Assembly: GCA_035610365.1 (NCBI GenBank) | Contig: CM069433.1 | Location: 165,990,882-166,054,881 of the forward strand | DNA length: 64,000 nucleotides | Direction: 5' to 3' | Source: Aquatica leii | Taxonomy: Eukaryota > Arthropoda > Insecta > Coleoptera > Lampyridae | In this document: piece by piece, positions 24,096 through 36,442 of the stretch | How the letters are laid out: every line of letters starts with the position of its first letter | Position numbering within the stretch: position 1 is the stretch's first letter | Program-made: the position numbers and the translations under genes | Notes under the pieces: generated by a model | Database searches by the model: none | The model's input: the letters and a program-made list of their open reading frames with translations, nothing else | What the model was told of the DNA's origin: nothing

Positions 24096-24999
24096 ATGTC
24101 AAATTGTGAGACGTACTTTTAATCAAATGTGTAAGTGTTAATACTATTGTTTTTCCAATTTTTTTTTGTATTTCTTCAACAGGTTGTTATATAAATTAGT
24201 CTATCAATAACATAGCCAGTTTCAGTTTCATCTATCCAAAAAAGAAACTGATGTCATATTTTGCAGGTTTGCTGGGCATATATTGAATAAATCCACAGCG
24301 TCCCCAAAATCCAAGTAATTGTTCATCAATTGTCACATTTACTTTAAAGATCAAAGATATTCTACACTGTCCCAGAAAAAATTTCCAGATATATCTCGCT
24401 GGTGTAAGCTTATCTGTTTTAGGCGTGCTCTACGAGTTATTTTGTCGTCAAATCTAATAAAGTGTCGTAAACTCTCAAACGTGTTCACTGACATTGTTGC
24501 TTTATACATAGGATTAGAACATTTATCTAAGAGTAGTTCTCGTATTAGGGTATCCCATTGGTTCTTAACGCCAGCCAACATCAACAAAACAAAAAAAACA
24601 TTTAGCTCCATTTTGTCAGTATATTTCCATGTTTTAGTTTTTGCAGCGTACTGACGCTTTGTTTCTCTGTTAGTAGAAATAACTTTTCTTTAAACATATT
24701 TTGTGTTACAAATACGTTCCAACAATGTTATGACAAAGTGTTTTTGTCTGGATAGGTACACTAGAATTCCATTTGAAACTACTCTTTCCAACCATTATTG
24801 TTTCATGTTGAATATCTTTATTGCTTGGCGATACATTTTTTTCATGTTCCTTAGGAATTAAATCCTCATCATCTTCTGAGTCGTGTTCGAAACTTAAAAC
24901 ACCCGATTAATCTTTGTTATATCATTTCATACCTGTTTGCTCAAAATCAGGATCAGTACACCTAACTGATTTTTATCTGAAACCTGATGCCATATTACA

Positions 25000-27900
25000 A
25001 CAACGCACTAGAAGAGAAAAACACATGTGTGCGAATTTATCATTTTGATATAATAATATATAAAGCACAATTAATAAGTGTTTGATGGCAGAGTCATCTC
25101 ATAGTGTAATTTTACTATGTAACATAAGTGTACTGTAAATAGCTGTAACGGCGGTAAACACGTTGAAATTGATTTAACACCCGCAAAGTTCAAAATCAGC
25201 TTTGAATAATTCTGCGGGATAAAACGTAAAAAGACATTGGGGGTAAATGAAGCACAATAAACGCACTAAAAAATTGTTTTTCCCACCCGCATTATCGATA
25301 TTATCCGCTCAACCCCGACGAATCTTTGTAGTCTGTTTTTTATAGCCGTATATCATTGATAATTACATAAGAATAGAGAATACACTCATGTATCTAATTT
25401 TATGCAAAAGAGAAATTAACTAAAACCACCTGCAAGTACACACAGATGTATACTTATGTATTAAAAAAAACTTATACATATTTGTGTTGTGCGCATGCAA
25501 CGTTGCTACTTACGTTTGTAGTAATAATAACTGCAACAGTACGTGTGTCTCACTTTATATATAGATGTGGTACTAGATAACAAATATATTATTAAAAAAA
25601 TGTGTACATTGTTTTGACTATTAATAATATTGCATAAAAATCTTTTAATTAAGCATTTCTAAAGCGAAATTAATTTACATAATGCCGTTTTCTTATAATA
25701 CTACTTTTCAAAAGCTCACTTTATGCATCCTAGGGATAAATACATTTTAACAATTTGTTATTATATAATTGATACAGTAAGTATCTACAAAACACAAACA
25801 GAAAAAACAAAAAACAATTAGTTTAATGTACCTATTTCAGTTTAAATTGTTAATCAGTCTACTTAAAATAAATCATAATCTTACGTTGAAATAGTATTTA
25901 AAGTTTGCAATAAAACGTACGTCTGTAGTTGAAAACTTAGGAATGGTTTAAATAATGCAGGCTTACAAAAATGTAAATCTTCCAATGGCACGGATTATAC
26001 GTTCATTAGACTAGAAATATTATAATTTAATCTGCCCAGTGCTATGCTTTATTTTAAGAGAGCTTAGAAAATTCCAGCATACGGTTTTAAACAAATGTGT
26101 TTACAAACTTTGTTAAATCAACAAATTTACATTTGCACAAAACTTTTAAATTTTTTCCTACAAATAAATGTTTTTTAAATTCCTTAAAATTACATTTACC
26201 ATTATTTCTTTTCGTTTCTTCTTTAAAATTGAATTCAGTAACATTATTTGATGCATCTAATAACTATTGCCACTTACTAACTATTTTATAAAATTTATTT
26301 TTTTTAAATATAATTTAAGTGGTAATAGATAAAAATATATATAAACAAAACCTGAAGAGAGTAATATAAACACAATGCAAAATATTTTCAACGCAGTGTA
26401 AAATTAGCTGAGATATGGTGTAGTAAAAAGTTAGTTTCTTCTTGTAAGCTTATATATTCTTAAGTACGCGGTACGCTTAGAATATCAAAACTTAAATTTT
26501 TATCAAAGACATCAATATATTTTAAAAAAATTACTATTTCAAAATTATTAAGAAATAAGATTGCAGTTATTACACCTTTTCAATAATTATATTTATAATC
26601 AATTATTTAAGCGAATTAATATAGCACATGTAACGTCACCGTAATTCCGATTATAAACATAAATTATAATAAATAAATTATTACATTACATACGATTTAT
26701 GTTTGTTTAATGACTAAATTATTAAAGACGATGTATAAAATATAATATAACTTTAATTAAATAGATATTCTCTTTTAAATAGTTGTTCTCATTGTTATTC
26801 ATGTTATTGAATTATGTAAAGCAACTAGTTTTATATTGTTTAATGTATAAAATGGTTAGAACATTGTTTATTATCAATATTATATGCATATTTAGCTAGA
26901 ACTTAGGAAATGACGTACACAGATGTTGATAGTTTACATAACAGCAATAAGAAATTTTTAATTACCAACCAAACATAATTTTATTATTCTGTTACAATTT
27001 ATCACGGTTTATAAAGAATTATTGCAATTTTTACAAACTCAATACTTGTGTAGCTTTAAAATATAAAAAAGTTGATTAAATGACATTGCAGACAAATTAA
27101 TTTATTGTACATATATTATATTTTGTCACTATAAAAATTATTCGTCTTTTAATTTGGTTAATACGTTTTGAATTGATTTAAATGATTAAATTTGATAAAA
27201 ATTTAAATCTCACTCAACAATGTTTTATTTTCCCTGTAAAGATGTGCAAATTCAGATACATAATGTTTCCAATAAATTGGATATAAGTCTAACTCGACAC
27301 TTAACTAGGTACATACTGTGTTTTCAGCTATGAACAAAGTTGGCAATAACCGGCATAATATGATGCAAAAAGAAAGAACCCTGTTATTAACCTTGTACTT
27401 TTGTATACATGCAATAAAAATCTATGTAACATATAAAAACAAATGTATAAAAAACAAGACAATGACTTTACGTGTTTACAAGAACCGACTAAAAAATATT
27501 ATTCTAATGTAGCATCAAAAACTTCAAAATTAAACAAAAAAACATTATTTTCAATGTTGCATTGAAAAACAGGCCAAGCAAAAAGATTTTAGACTCGTCT
27601 CAAATCTCACATTATCATTGCTGTACCTAGCTGCATAATCAAGTTTAACAAATTCCGGAAAAAAACTTACAGTGCATGTAGTAAAAATGATACTTAATAA
27701 TTTTAATGAAACTAAGACTTACGCTGGATCGAAATCTTACAGAAAAAGACTACTTAACGGTGCGATTTAAACCAAAATAAAGAAGATGTTGTTTATCTCT
27801 CTCATTACATAGTAGCAAAGATAAAAAAAGTATTATCCAACTAAAGTAAAAATCACAGAAAGTAAAACGATGGTTCTACTACATGATCTTCTAAAGCTGA

Positions 27901-28167
27901 CAGTTCAAAAAACTGGTACATTCAAAAGTAACTTTGCAAAACTTTTCCGATGATTGTGTACATGCGCCTCTGAATAAATCTGTACTAAGCAAAAACAAGG
28001 AAAAGCGTTTTTGGAGACGTAAGCATATCATCTATTATAAACCGGAATAAAACAAAACACCGTTTTATAACTTCTTTAAATAAACTTCGACGCAAACCAA
28101 CAAAAACAAAACAAACGCAACAGCGGCAACCAAAACGCGACACAATTTTCTTTATATAATTTGTTAC
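25000..28167. other. Non-coding; one MITE-like arm
   Basis: Positions 25139-25210 resemble an arm of the 28.8 kb MITE (GGCGGTAAACACGTTG, then AAATTGATTTAACACCCGC and AGTTCAAAATCAGCTTTGAAT). I see nothing else apart from chance-length ORFs such as 26097-26291 and 27318-27512. Confidence 0.5.
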
Positions 28168-28453
28168 TAAAATCATAAGCGACTTTCGGCTTAGACCGCG
28201 TCGTAGTAAAACACCCAGACTTAGGCTTGGTCATAGTCTCTTCTTGAGAGCCAAAACAAGAAGTAGAACTTGGCCTTTGCCGTATTGTCGTTCGTGAACC
28301 CAAACAAACTGACGTTTCGCAAGACACGAACGACAATACGGCAAAGGCCAAGTTCTACTTCTTGTTTTGGCTCTCAAGAAGAGACTATGACCAAGCCTAA
28401 GTCTGGGTGTTTTACTACGACGCGGTCTAAGCCGAAAGTCGCTTATGATTTTA
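28168..28453. repeat. Perfect palindrome with 129 bp arms
   Basis: Positions 28168-28296 and 28325-28453 are reverse complements with no mismatch that I can see, separated by a 28-base spacer. The arms are GC-richer than the flanks. Because of the symmetry, both strands show an ORF starting MAFAVLSFV with the same residues; these are mirror images and not evidence of a gene. No known TIR or hairpin RNA is recognised. Confidence 0.92.
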
Positions 28454-28789
28454 AACATAACAACCGCGAAAGCTTAAGATTTTAAATTTGTTACTAGTTT
28501 TTATAACCTCCGAAATTGTTAAAGAACTGATTGACAGATAAAAAATGTTCATAATTTACTTGATGTGCAACATAGAATATCAGGTTTAAAAACGTTGTAT
28601 TTAAACTAGCTTCACGCATGTGATAATCTGAAAATCAATTTTTTTTGTCTTGTTTGCATTTGTCATAATACAGTGCTGTTGTGTGCTGTTCTTGTCGCTA
28701 TTTTCTTTATGTAAACGCATAGATGTTATTTTGACTAACATTGAAAAATATATCGACAAATTCTCATTATTATTACTATAAGTTATAAG

Positions 28790-28950
28790 GCCGGAAAACG
28801 CTCTAAAATTGATTTTAAACCCGCGTAATTCAAAATAGCTTTGAATATAACCGCAGGCTGAAACAACAACATAAACGATATTAGTGGTTTTATTCAAAAT
28901 TATTTTGAATTACCCGGGTTTAAAATCAACTTTAGAATGTTTTCCGCTAT
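28790..28950. mobile_element. Foldback MITE (type copy in this window)
   Basis: Two arms of about 57 bp (28791-28850 and 28891-28947) are imperfect inverted repeats, with the words GGAAAACGCTCTAAAATTG, TTTTAAACCCGCG and TTCAAAATAGCTTTGAAT in the left arm and their complements in the right. The 40-base centre has no ORF. Related single arms occur at 16471-16545, 25139-25210, 36383-36442, 60781-60830 and 61061-61126. Confidence 0.72.
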
Positions 28951-29149
28951 AGCTGTTTACAGTTACCTTTTATACGTAATAACTATGAGTTGGCTCTGTC
29001 ATCAAGTTTTGTTAATGTTTACTATAAGTTTATTAGTAATTTTGTTATGAAATATTATTCTACATATTTAGTTTAATCATTTCTGGTAGCTTGTTTATGC
29101 TTTTAAGTTTATATTGTAACGTGAAAAAAAGAAATTAGTAGTTCAATTC

Positions 29150-30375
29150 GCGAGTATGGAAAATTTCTTGTTAGTATGGAATTTGTCAGGACCTCTCTGC
29201 CCTTGCGCCTAGACTGTCACATTTTCGACAGCATTCCCGCACTTCATTTGCATTAGATCATTTGGCGAGTTTGTTACTTTTACGCCCGGGTTAACTTTCA
29301 CTGTTAGATTGTGGCACGCTGCTAGTTTAATATGCGATTATTTGTGGAAGGTTGAAACGGGGTAAGTGGTATACAATTTTCTTTATTGAGCGTTTAAATT
29401 GACGCTACTAATTTTCTATAGCGGATTTTGGTAGCCACCAATTGTTCGGCGTTATCATCTAAGATAACTAACAGGTGGCCTTGTTGGAAATATTCCATGA
29501 CGTCGAAGTATTGATACGTCCTTATCATATCCACCGTCAAAGGTTGAGAACCGCAGGACAATCCTTTCTTTTGCGAAAACAAACATAAAAAAGTTAATTG
29601 GTTAAGTCAAAGGGAAACGCTGCGCACTTGCGTTCGTAATAATTGGATGCTAAACAAACCTTCTTATTTGTGTTAAACGTATATGCTCGTTTCGATCTGG
29701 GTTTAATATTACTTTTTAGTTACATCAAGTACGGAGATTAGCTAATGTCCGACTGAGGTAAAACCTACCTGTAAGTATTACTACTTTTAATTTTTTATTT
29801 GTGTTTCGGAGATTAGGTCGTTTAGGACCGTGCGTGCATGTTAACTTAACACAATTAATTGTATTTTTGTGCTTCGCGAATTTATCAGTTGTGTACATCG
29901 AATCTCGAAGGCTTAATTTGTTTGGTTTCTCTACAATTTAAATAGATGTACTTATAAATTCAGACGCTATGTGTATGTAACTATTTAGTCCGACAAGGGC
30001 AGTTTGTTATACGGTGTGTTGCTCGCCACTCGGCGCAGCTTCTAGTTTAATCAGCCTACGTATAAATTTTGTCAAGAATTTACATTTCTATGCTTATTTC
30101 TGTGATATAATAAATATATATATTCGGTGTTATTACTTTTGTAGTGGTATTTATTCTTCGCTTACTACGGGGAGAGTTAGACGGTATCCCTCGACTTTAA
30201 TTCTTCATCGTCTTGGCACCTTTTTTTAGATTCACGTTATAATCACACATAACAAAGCCTGCGATCCCTCTCCGAAGAAGCTGTGCCGTTGTTTTGTTTG
30301 GTTATGAGAAGACCGGTGGGACATTGTATTTTTGACAGTTCAACTCTAGAAACCCGAGTTTCTCGTAACAACATT
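29150..30375. other. GC- and CpG-richer unassigned segment
   Basis: Base composition is clearly less AT-rich than the flanks and CpG words are frequent. It could be a host gene part, or an old LTR-type element on the minus strand (a TGTTACGAGAAACTCGGG start near 30370 and AATAAA words inside). I could not identify a second LTR or a protein domain, so it remains open. Confidence 0.35.
29394..29582 (-). CDS. Unrecognised ORF, possible terminal exon
   Basis: This minus-strand ORF encodes 62 residues ending QLVATKIRYRKLVASI. Upstream there is an acceptor-like TTTGTTTTCGCAAAAG, and directly after the stop lies CTCAATAAAG, a polyadenylation-type signal. Together these could mark a last exon of a host or mobile-element gene. 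I know no homolog and no upstream exon is evident. Treat as a candidate only. Confidence 0.25.
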   Translation of the reverse strand: MFSQKKGLSCGSQPLTVDMIRTYQYFDVMEYFQQGHLLVILDDNAEQLVATKIRYRKLVASI

Positions 30376-31900
30376 TATGTTTGCTCAACAGAAATAGTTA
30401 AGCCACACCCTACAAAAACAAGCTACATTTAATTATCATTTTTTGATTGATTAAATTTCACGTTTGACATTTTGCTTTTTTATTCTAATTCATTTATTAA
30501 AAAAACGGTGGATGAGACTGTTCCTCATTCTTCACCAAAAAAATGTATCCAAACATTTTTCAGTTGAAAAAAAAGAACGTGTTGCTACCAAATTCTTTTT
30601 GAGCGAATCCTGCTAGTAACAACCACATCATGACTTAAAATGTCAGCGAATGAGCGTGGTTGAGAATGCTATTATTAATGATTAAAGAGAGAAAAACCCC
30701 AAGGTTACATACGAACCCACTGTCAAAGAAGTTAAATAGAAAAGAAAATCATGCAACCAACAACGTGAGAACGTAACAAATTGGTAGTAAATTTAGAAAA
30801 TTTTGTAAATGCTAAACACAATTAATCAATAACAAAATCACATAAAGCAAATCGATCAAACGTTAACAATTAATACTGCTATTCTTATTGTTCGAATAGA
30901 TAAGAAAATTTAGTAAATTCTAATTACGAGCAATCAATAAAAAAATATAATAAGGCAATATCGATCACATTTACAAGTACATGCAGTCGCAAAAATTCAA
31001 TTCTCTAATAGTGGGACGTGATCGTTTACATTATTATAAGAACGTAAGATTTATATTTAGTTCTGTAGCATAGTAGCTAGTAATAATTGCTACTTTAGTA
31101 ATACTACCGTCGACACTTTCGAGCAGTGCATTTGCCAATTTATGTTGTCCACCACTGGTTAACGTAAACAGTAATACTCAATTGCGAAATAAACTGAAGG
31201 CTGAATTACACTCTACTGAAACTAATTATTAATAATGATCTTAAATATCCTAAAAGTAACTAAAAGCCTAATATAATTACTAAAAGCTGAACATCATTAA
31301 TAAAGCTGAAAGCTTAATTTAGAAAAATGGAAATACGTACGTAACACAAATTACAAAATTAAACAATAAATTAAAAAATAATTATGCTAAAGGCGTAACA
31401 TAAATAAACCACATAAAAAAAGACATTTTATAGTTAGCAATAGCCTCCGCTATATTACTGCACGCAGTTCAGTAGCAAGAAACCGACTAAAACCTCAAAA
31501 AAAAATCTTCAGTCACAATCCCTTTCAATCGGATTGAACAGTGAAAGGTTCAGCGGCGCACGATATTTTGTAAAATGCTAATTGTGAACACTTATGACTA
31601 ACGACACGTAACGGTGTTTTTTTAATATTTACTCCGGAGAAAACTCAAACCACCATAAGACTCAAAATGTCGAATTTAATACATCAGTATGTAAGATTCC
31701 TTTCTGCATTACATTACTTATTAATTATTGTACACGTTTTATAGGATTGCGCATTTCGATTGTGTTCAAAATTCATTGTGTTTAGAAGGAGGCACATGTG
31801 TTTCATCTACCAAAATTAATCAAATAATTTAGTATTCGGTAAGTAAATACAAACTGTATTTTTACCCGTTTTAATATAATTGTTTTGGTAGGTAGGTAAA
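30376..31900. other. Non-coding, no feature identified
   Basis: AT-rich DNA with chance-length ORFs. I see no conserved motif or clear repeat. Confidence 0.55.
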
Positions 31901-31919
31901 TTCACAAAAATCTCGCATT

Positions 31920-32330
31920 ATCACAAATCAGAAAGTATCGAGAAGAAAGGAAAAAAATGTACTTTTTAGATGAGACTTAATGCCATATTGGTCACACTTT
32001 AAATAAAGTATAGACAAGTTCAATAATCTTGACTCTACGACAAGCTTTCCTGCAAGACTTAACGATGCTTAAAAAGCATATCGACCAAAAAAAACAAATA
32101 GTTCTTCATATAGGATCTAAAAATGGTTTTGTTGAAGATAGATTATCCCACTTTGAGAATGAAAGACCTTCTTCCTCTATTCCATCAAACATTTGTAATG
32201 TTTCTGCTAAAAATTGAACAAATGCAATTTATCATGCTCAAAACAAAATAAAAACTTTGGCAAATTGGCATTGCAATGGACATCAAGGTGGCACTTGTAA
32301 ATATTAATGTAAGCGATGACTTTTCATTAA
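31920..32330 (+). pseudogene. Decayed IS630/Tc1-like transposase, central part
   Basis: The plus strand reads QIRKYREERKKMYFLDET, then HIGHTLNKV and, in another frame, RQAFLQDLTMLKKHIDQKK followed by IVLHIGSKNGFVEDRL. This matches the region around and after the first catalytic Asp (YLDET) of a DDE transposase family common in insects, to which 10956-11335 and 39490-39690 also belong. It carries stops and a frame change, and is cut off before the second Asp. Only 32029-32217 remains open. Confidence 0.6.
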
Positions 32331-32334
32331 AAAA

Positions 32335-35230
32335 TGCAATCATATTAGTTTATTATACAGTGCCCGTCGCTTAATAAAATCACATTGGTGTTTTTTAAAA
32401 CAATAACCGAATGATAACAATATTCGTGATTCCAATAAGCGGCGTGCACTGCATAAGCAAAATCAGCTATATTCCAATTTAACATCGTTAAAATAAACGA
32501 TAACGTTACCTTCTGAAAGTTAAAGTAAATTTTAGCGATCGACGTTTTAAAAACTATTCTAAACCGTAAGTCGCTAAAAAGTTAACGACGAACATTTTTA
32601 ACGTGTTGACAATGTGGCAATCGTGTTTTTGTCTCAGCTGTTACGAAATATTTGTAGGTTAGAGCGGGTTAGCGTATTTAAACAAACTGTATAGTTAGTA
32701 AATTAAAGAAATTTTGTTGTTGAAAGAATGTAATACAGAATGATGGTATAATCAGTATAATCGAAAAAATTGTGGTATGTAAACAGATTTTTTGTTGTAA
32801 AATAAGAATACATAAAAACAATACAACAGACTCTTTTAAATAATAATGCAGATCAATGTTCTAAGAACGAACATGAATGTGTTTAGTATCGAATAAATGC
32901 CACCTTATCGAAACCAGGATTTTTTTAATAGATGCTTAATTCAGCAGATGTAAACAAATTTTAATATACTTTCATTACTTTATGAACCACATTTTTTTCA
33001 CATTAAAGAATCTCTTAAGAAAAAGATTCGACAATTGTTAGAAATTGTCTTTTAAAAAACATTGTTACAAACGCGAAGTTATAAACTACACTAATTTTAT
33101 TTTAATGTTATATATTTCTGAACTCATAAATTAAAGCAGCATCATGAGGCGTGTTTTAGGGTTAGTTTATTCAACACAACATTACATTTTTCGTAATCGT
33201 TAACTCTTAACAACAACGAATTTGTCGTCTTTAAAATGAGTGGTTAACAGTAAATTTTTAGCGACAGTATCGTTAATTTTTAGCAGCTCCGTAAAAATGA
33301 GAATTGCATTTAGGCGATTTAGCGAGCGCTAACTTTTAACAATGTGATTTAGAATAGGGCCGAATGTATGTTTATATCAAAATATTTAAAACAAATGTTA
33401 TCATTAATAAGTATAACTATTACTTTACGATAAATTTGCGTTTTATAAGGATTGTTTTCGATTGAGACATTTCACATTTTAAAAAAGTGGGATATCTAAT
33501 TTAAACGGAATTATGAACAAAACTTATTAATTTGCCAGATGTAAAACGGGTTGTTGAAGTCAATTTTTAGACAGTGGGCTGGCAATATTTGTTTAGCGAA
33601 TAATAATAAATTTAATTTGTTGAATATGTACATATTTAGCGTTTAGCTGTGAATCGAGTAAGTGCTAATAGGAAAATTTTAAGAAAAAAGGTATGACAAA
33701 AAATGTCTAATACCATTCATTTAAAATGGTGTTTATTTACTTGCAAAGTTAAGAAACAACAATAATTTATACTTACAAATAATAAATAGTGAAAATTCTC
33801 ATTAATCGATTAAATAGATAAAGAAATCTAAAAAAAGTAAAATAAAATAAAATGAAATCGTTTTAAATCATACGTTTATTTATCAAAATATCTGCAAAAT
33901 TTGTAAAAACTTTACATGGTTTATTCTAAAAAATACAATAGGTACAAACCAAAATTTTACTTCAACACTTCTTTAAATACATATAGTTTATTTTGAAATA
34001 AAACATAATTTTAATAAAATGTTTTGTTTTTACAAAAACACACAAAACATACTAACCATTGTAATGGCTGAAGGGTAATTATTTCGTGCAAATTAATATC
34101 TTTACCTGTTATTAAATTTATGTTTACTTTGTTTTTGTTCTCAGTACAATAAATTTTAAAAACGTTTTTAAACAATTTTATTAACCAATTTACAGTTATA
34201 ATAAAAGGTTAAGGGTCTTACAAATATAATTAAAAATGTAATACAATACATTACACCTAATAATGCAAACAAACTAAAAAGTTGCAAATGGTGTTATTGT
34301 AATTTAAAACAGTAGTTAAAGCCTAAAATTTAATTTAAACTTAAGTGATTGACAGAGTGTTAATCATTTGTTTTGTAAAAAAAGTTACAATTAGTTTAAA
34401 TAAACGATAGTTAATTTAGTTTAACTTTATTTCTTAATAATTAGGTGTTATCTTGTTTATGGTTTCCATTTTTGTCCCAATTGTTTGAGTAAAAAGTAAT
34501 TATAAGAAGGATTATACCAATTCCAAGTTAAAATACAGTTTACTAAATATATGATCTTGTTAACTAGAATAGCACTGTTTAAATAAAACCCCGAACGGTA
34601 GATTACTACAACACAAATCGAGTTTTAAATCCAAAATTTTGTTATCAAAAATAATATTTACACTGGTAAATTATTTTAAAGATTTTAACAAACATTTTTG
34701 TTATTTGAAACAAAGTGCAGCTGCAGTTATTAGAATAAATTATTAAATTTATGCTTAAATTAAATATTACTTACTGCATGCCACGTTATATAAGTTTTAT
34801 TAGTAAAAACACACTAAAGATTTTGAAAATGTAGATGCATTGGAAAGTGAAAAAATGATCCTAAGCAAATAAAAACAATGAATATCAAGTAGATATCACA
34901 TAGCAATTTTTAAATAAAACAAGTCAAGTTATTCACACAAATGTTTGGAATTACTTTTTGCTAAAAAATCTTACATTAATTTTTATTAAAAGTTTTGATA
35001 ATAGCTAATCGCAGAACATGTTTTTAATTATTTAATGGTTTGGAAAAATATTCAATCGTAATTTTAATATTAACTAAAAAAGCATACGTAGTTTCTAAAA
35101 TGTTTATGAACTGTCACTATATAGGGTTCGCCATTACCGGCCTTAGTTTCTAGTGCCTTTGTATAAATGCCAGCATAAAATGTTTAGTACTGTACTGATT
35201 TCAATTATGCGTGTTTTAAAAATATTTTTG
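32335..35230. other. Non-coding, AT-rich
   Basis: No ORF, RNA gene or repeat with support. Short AAAAT/AAATA tandem words occur near 33838-33860. Confidence 0.55.
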
Positions 35231-35235
35231 TTTAT

Positions 35236-35910
35236 ACAGGGTGTTTAGTTTTCACTGGGCATATCATACAGTTGCGCTTTTTTAAATAACAACCCATAAA
35301 TTTTTTTATACTGTTTGATGAAGGCTAAATTTAGATGAAAAATAGTTTTTAAATTTTTTTTTTGATTGCGGCGTTGCTATTTTAGAGCAATTTCTTTAAA
35401 AATGCAGCATCAGAAGGAAATGGTCACAAAACTGGTGTGTTTTAAAATTTTGGAATTTGTTTTTGTAAATTTGTAGATGAAAGTCAGAAGTGCTTAAATA
35501 ATCTGAAATATTTCTTTAATTTGCCATACTTATTTTGTATGATAGCGCTAATTTAATTTTTTTTTAAATTGCTAAATCTCATTTTTTTAAATAAATCATC
35601 ATCTCCTAGTTTTTGTACGATGTCCATTTTGTAAGGATGAAATGTGTGACGTTTTGATGCCCTTACAACAGTTATATAAAACAATCTTTTTTCCGCTGCC
35701 TGACAAGTTGACATTGTGGGATTTATAGCAAACTATCTAAATACTTCAATATTAGCGGCTTCATCAAGTATCCTTGGCTTATAGCTTTTTGTATTAGCAA
35801 CCGATCCCGTTGCCACAAATTTGGCAACCAATTGACGAACTACGTGTGACTTACATTTTGCTTAGGAAGTCTGACGTTAAAGGAGCTTCAAATGTTCTAA
35901 TGTGGACGAT
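35236..35910 (-). pseudogene. Mariner-like remnant with HTH part of transposase
   Basis: A TATACAGGGTGTTTAG end lies at 35234-35250. On the minus strand, 35910-35690 reads VVRQLVAKFVATGSVAN followed by KPRILDEAANIEV and NPTMSTCQAA. This is the second helix-turn-helix region of mariner-type transposases, the DNA-binding part. The catalytic part is missing or unrecognisable towards the CAGGGTG end, and the matching second terminus was not found. Confidence 0.55.
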
Positions 35911-36009
35911 AGCTCTTAATCAAAATAACACTCAAATAAGCCACTGTTGTTACTAAAAGAGCACAACGAAGATCAGAATAAGAAAACATTATTTTTTTCA
36001 AATAAAAGT

Positions 36010-36167
36010 GCTGTGGTCGACGCCATCTCGTGGTTAACGCGCCCATGTATAAAATTTAACCAATTGATGTAGATATAGATGTAAAGATCGTCCTAAGTTG
36101 GTAGTAGCACCAATTGGTTGAATTTTATACGTGAGCTCGTTAATCACGGAATAGTGCCGAGCACAAC
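36010..36167. repeat. Foldback MITE
   Basis: Arms of about 63 bp (36010-36072 and 36105-36167) are imperfect inverted repeats around a 30-base centre. Shared words include ATGTATAAAATTTAACCAATTG on the left (positions 36045-36065) and its near complement on the right. No ORF. The family differs from the 28.8 kb MITE. Confidence 0.6.
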
Positions 36168-36252
36168 ATTTTTATATGTATCTACAACAAAACAGTAATA
36201 AAAGCTATAGAAACATGCAGTACAATAATGGAAATACATCATAGAGTATTTC

Positions 36253-36296
36253 CCAGTGCTGATGATCCCCAAAAAGTCGAAAAAGTCGTACACTGG
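36253..36296 (+). ncRNA. Degenerate hammerhead-like motif
   Basis: CTGATGA at 36259-36265 and GAAA at 36279-36282 are both present. Stem I is perfect over six pairs (CCAGTG 36253-36258 with CACTGG 36291-36296), and the GTA triplet at 36288-36290 sits where cleavage would occur. Stem II does not pair and stem III has only its first pair, so this is probably a decayed copy. No PLE coding sequence is next to it. Confidence 0.5.
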
Positions 36297-36382
36297 TTCT
36301 CTCTGGTATTAATTTTTACAATTGTACTGTAGTTACTTACACTATATATTTGTTAGTAGATTATGATTGTGTCTTTTCCAAA

Positions 36383-36442
36383 CAATTTTCGAATTGCGCG
36401 GTTATTAAATCTAACTACCAACTTACGACACTCTCTATAGCA
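36383..36442. repeat. Single MITE arm (28.8 kb family)
   Basis: Diverged right-arm sequence: TTTCGAATTGCGCGGTTATT, then AAATCTAAC and CAACTTACGACACTCTCTATAG. No partner arm is visible. Confidence 0.4.

Larger units (their letters stand above)
21215..24993 (-). mobile_element. piggyBac transposon remnant with nested insertions
   Basis: Minus-strand piggyBac transposase pieces appear in the right order from about 24993 down to about 21215, interrupted by a LINE (about 23050-24095) and by an unidentified segment (about 21555-22753). Removing these leaves a piggyBac-sized coding region. I did not find the terminal repeats or the TTAA target duplication. Confidence 0.78.
21215..24993 (-). pseudogene. 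piggyBac transposase, broken
   Basis: In minus-strand order: an acidic N-terminal stretch near 24890 (FEHDSEDDEDLIP); an FKWNSSVP...HNIVG block at about 24780-24710; an ORF at 24611-24351 with ATMSVNTFESLRHFIRFDD; then about 24330-24170 the highly typical VTIDEQLLGFWGRC, YMPSKPAKYD and DETETGYVID. After the LINE, CNNFLTSVELFQDM and TIRQNKREV follow at about 23035-22935, then TYVPRKNKAVGGGVDHIDQIV at about 22870-22790. After the second insert come FFNSLDIAALNAFFYSL (about 21555-21500) and a C-terminal Cys-rich zinc-binding tail at about 21310-21215. Many stops and frameshifts are present. piggyBac transposases cut and paste at TTAA; this one cannot be made intact. Confidence 0.82.

Noticed and set aside
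28076-28485. Overlapping ORFs on both strands with identical MAFAVLSFV starts
   Set aside because: They are mirror images forced by the perfect palindrome; no protein family or gene signal supports them.
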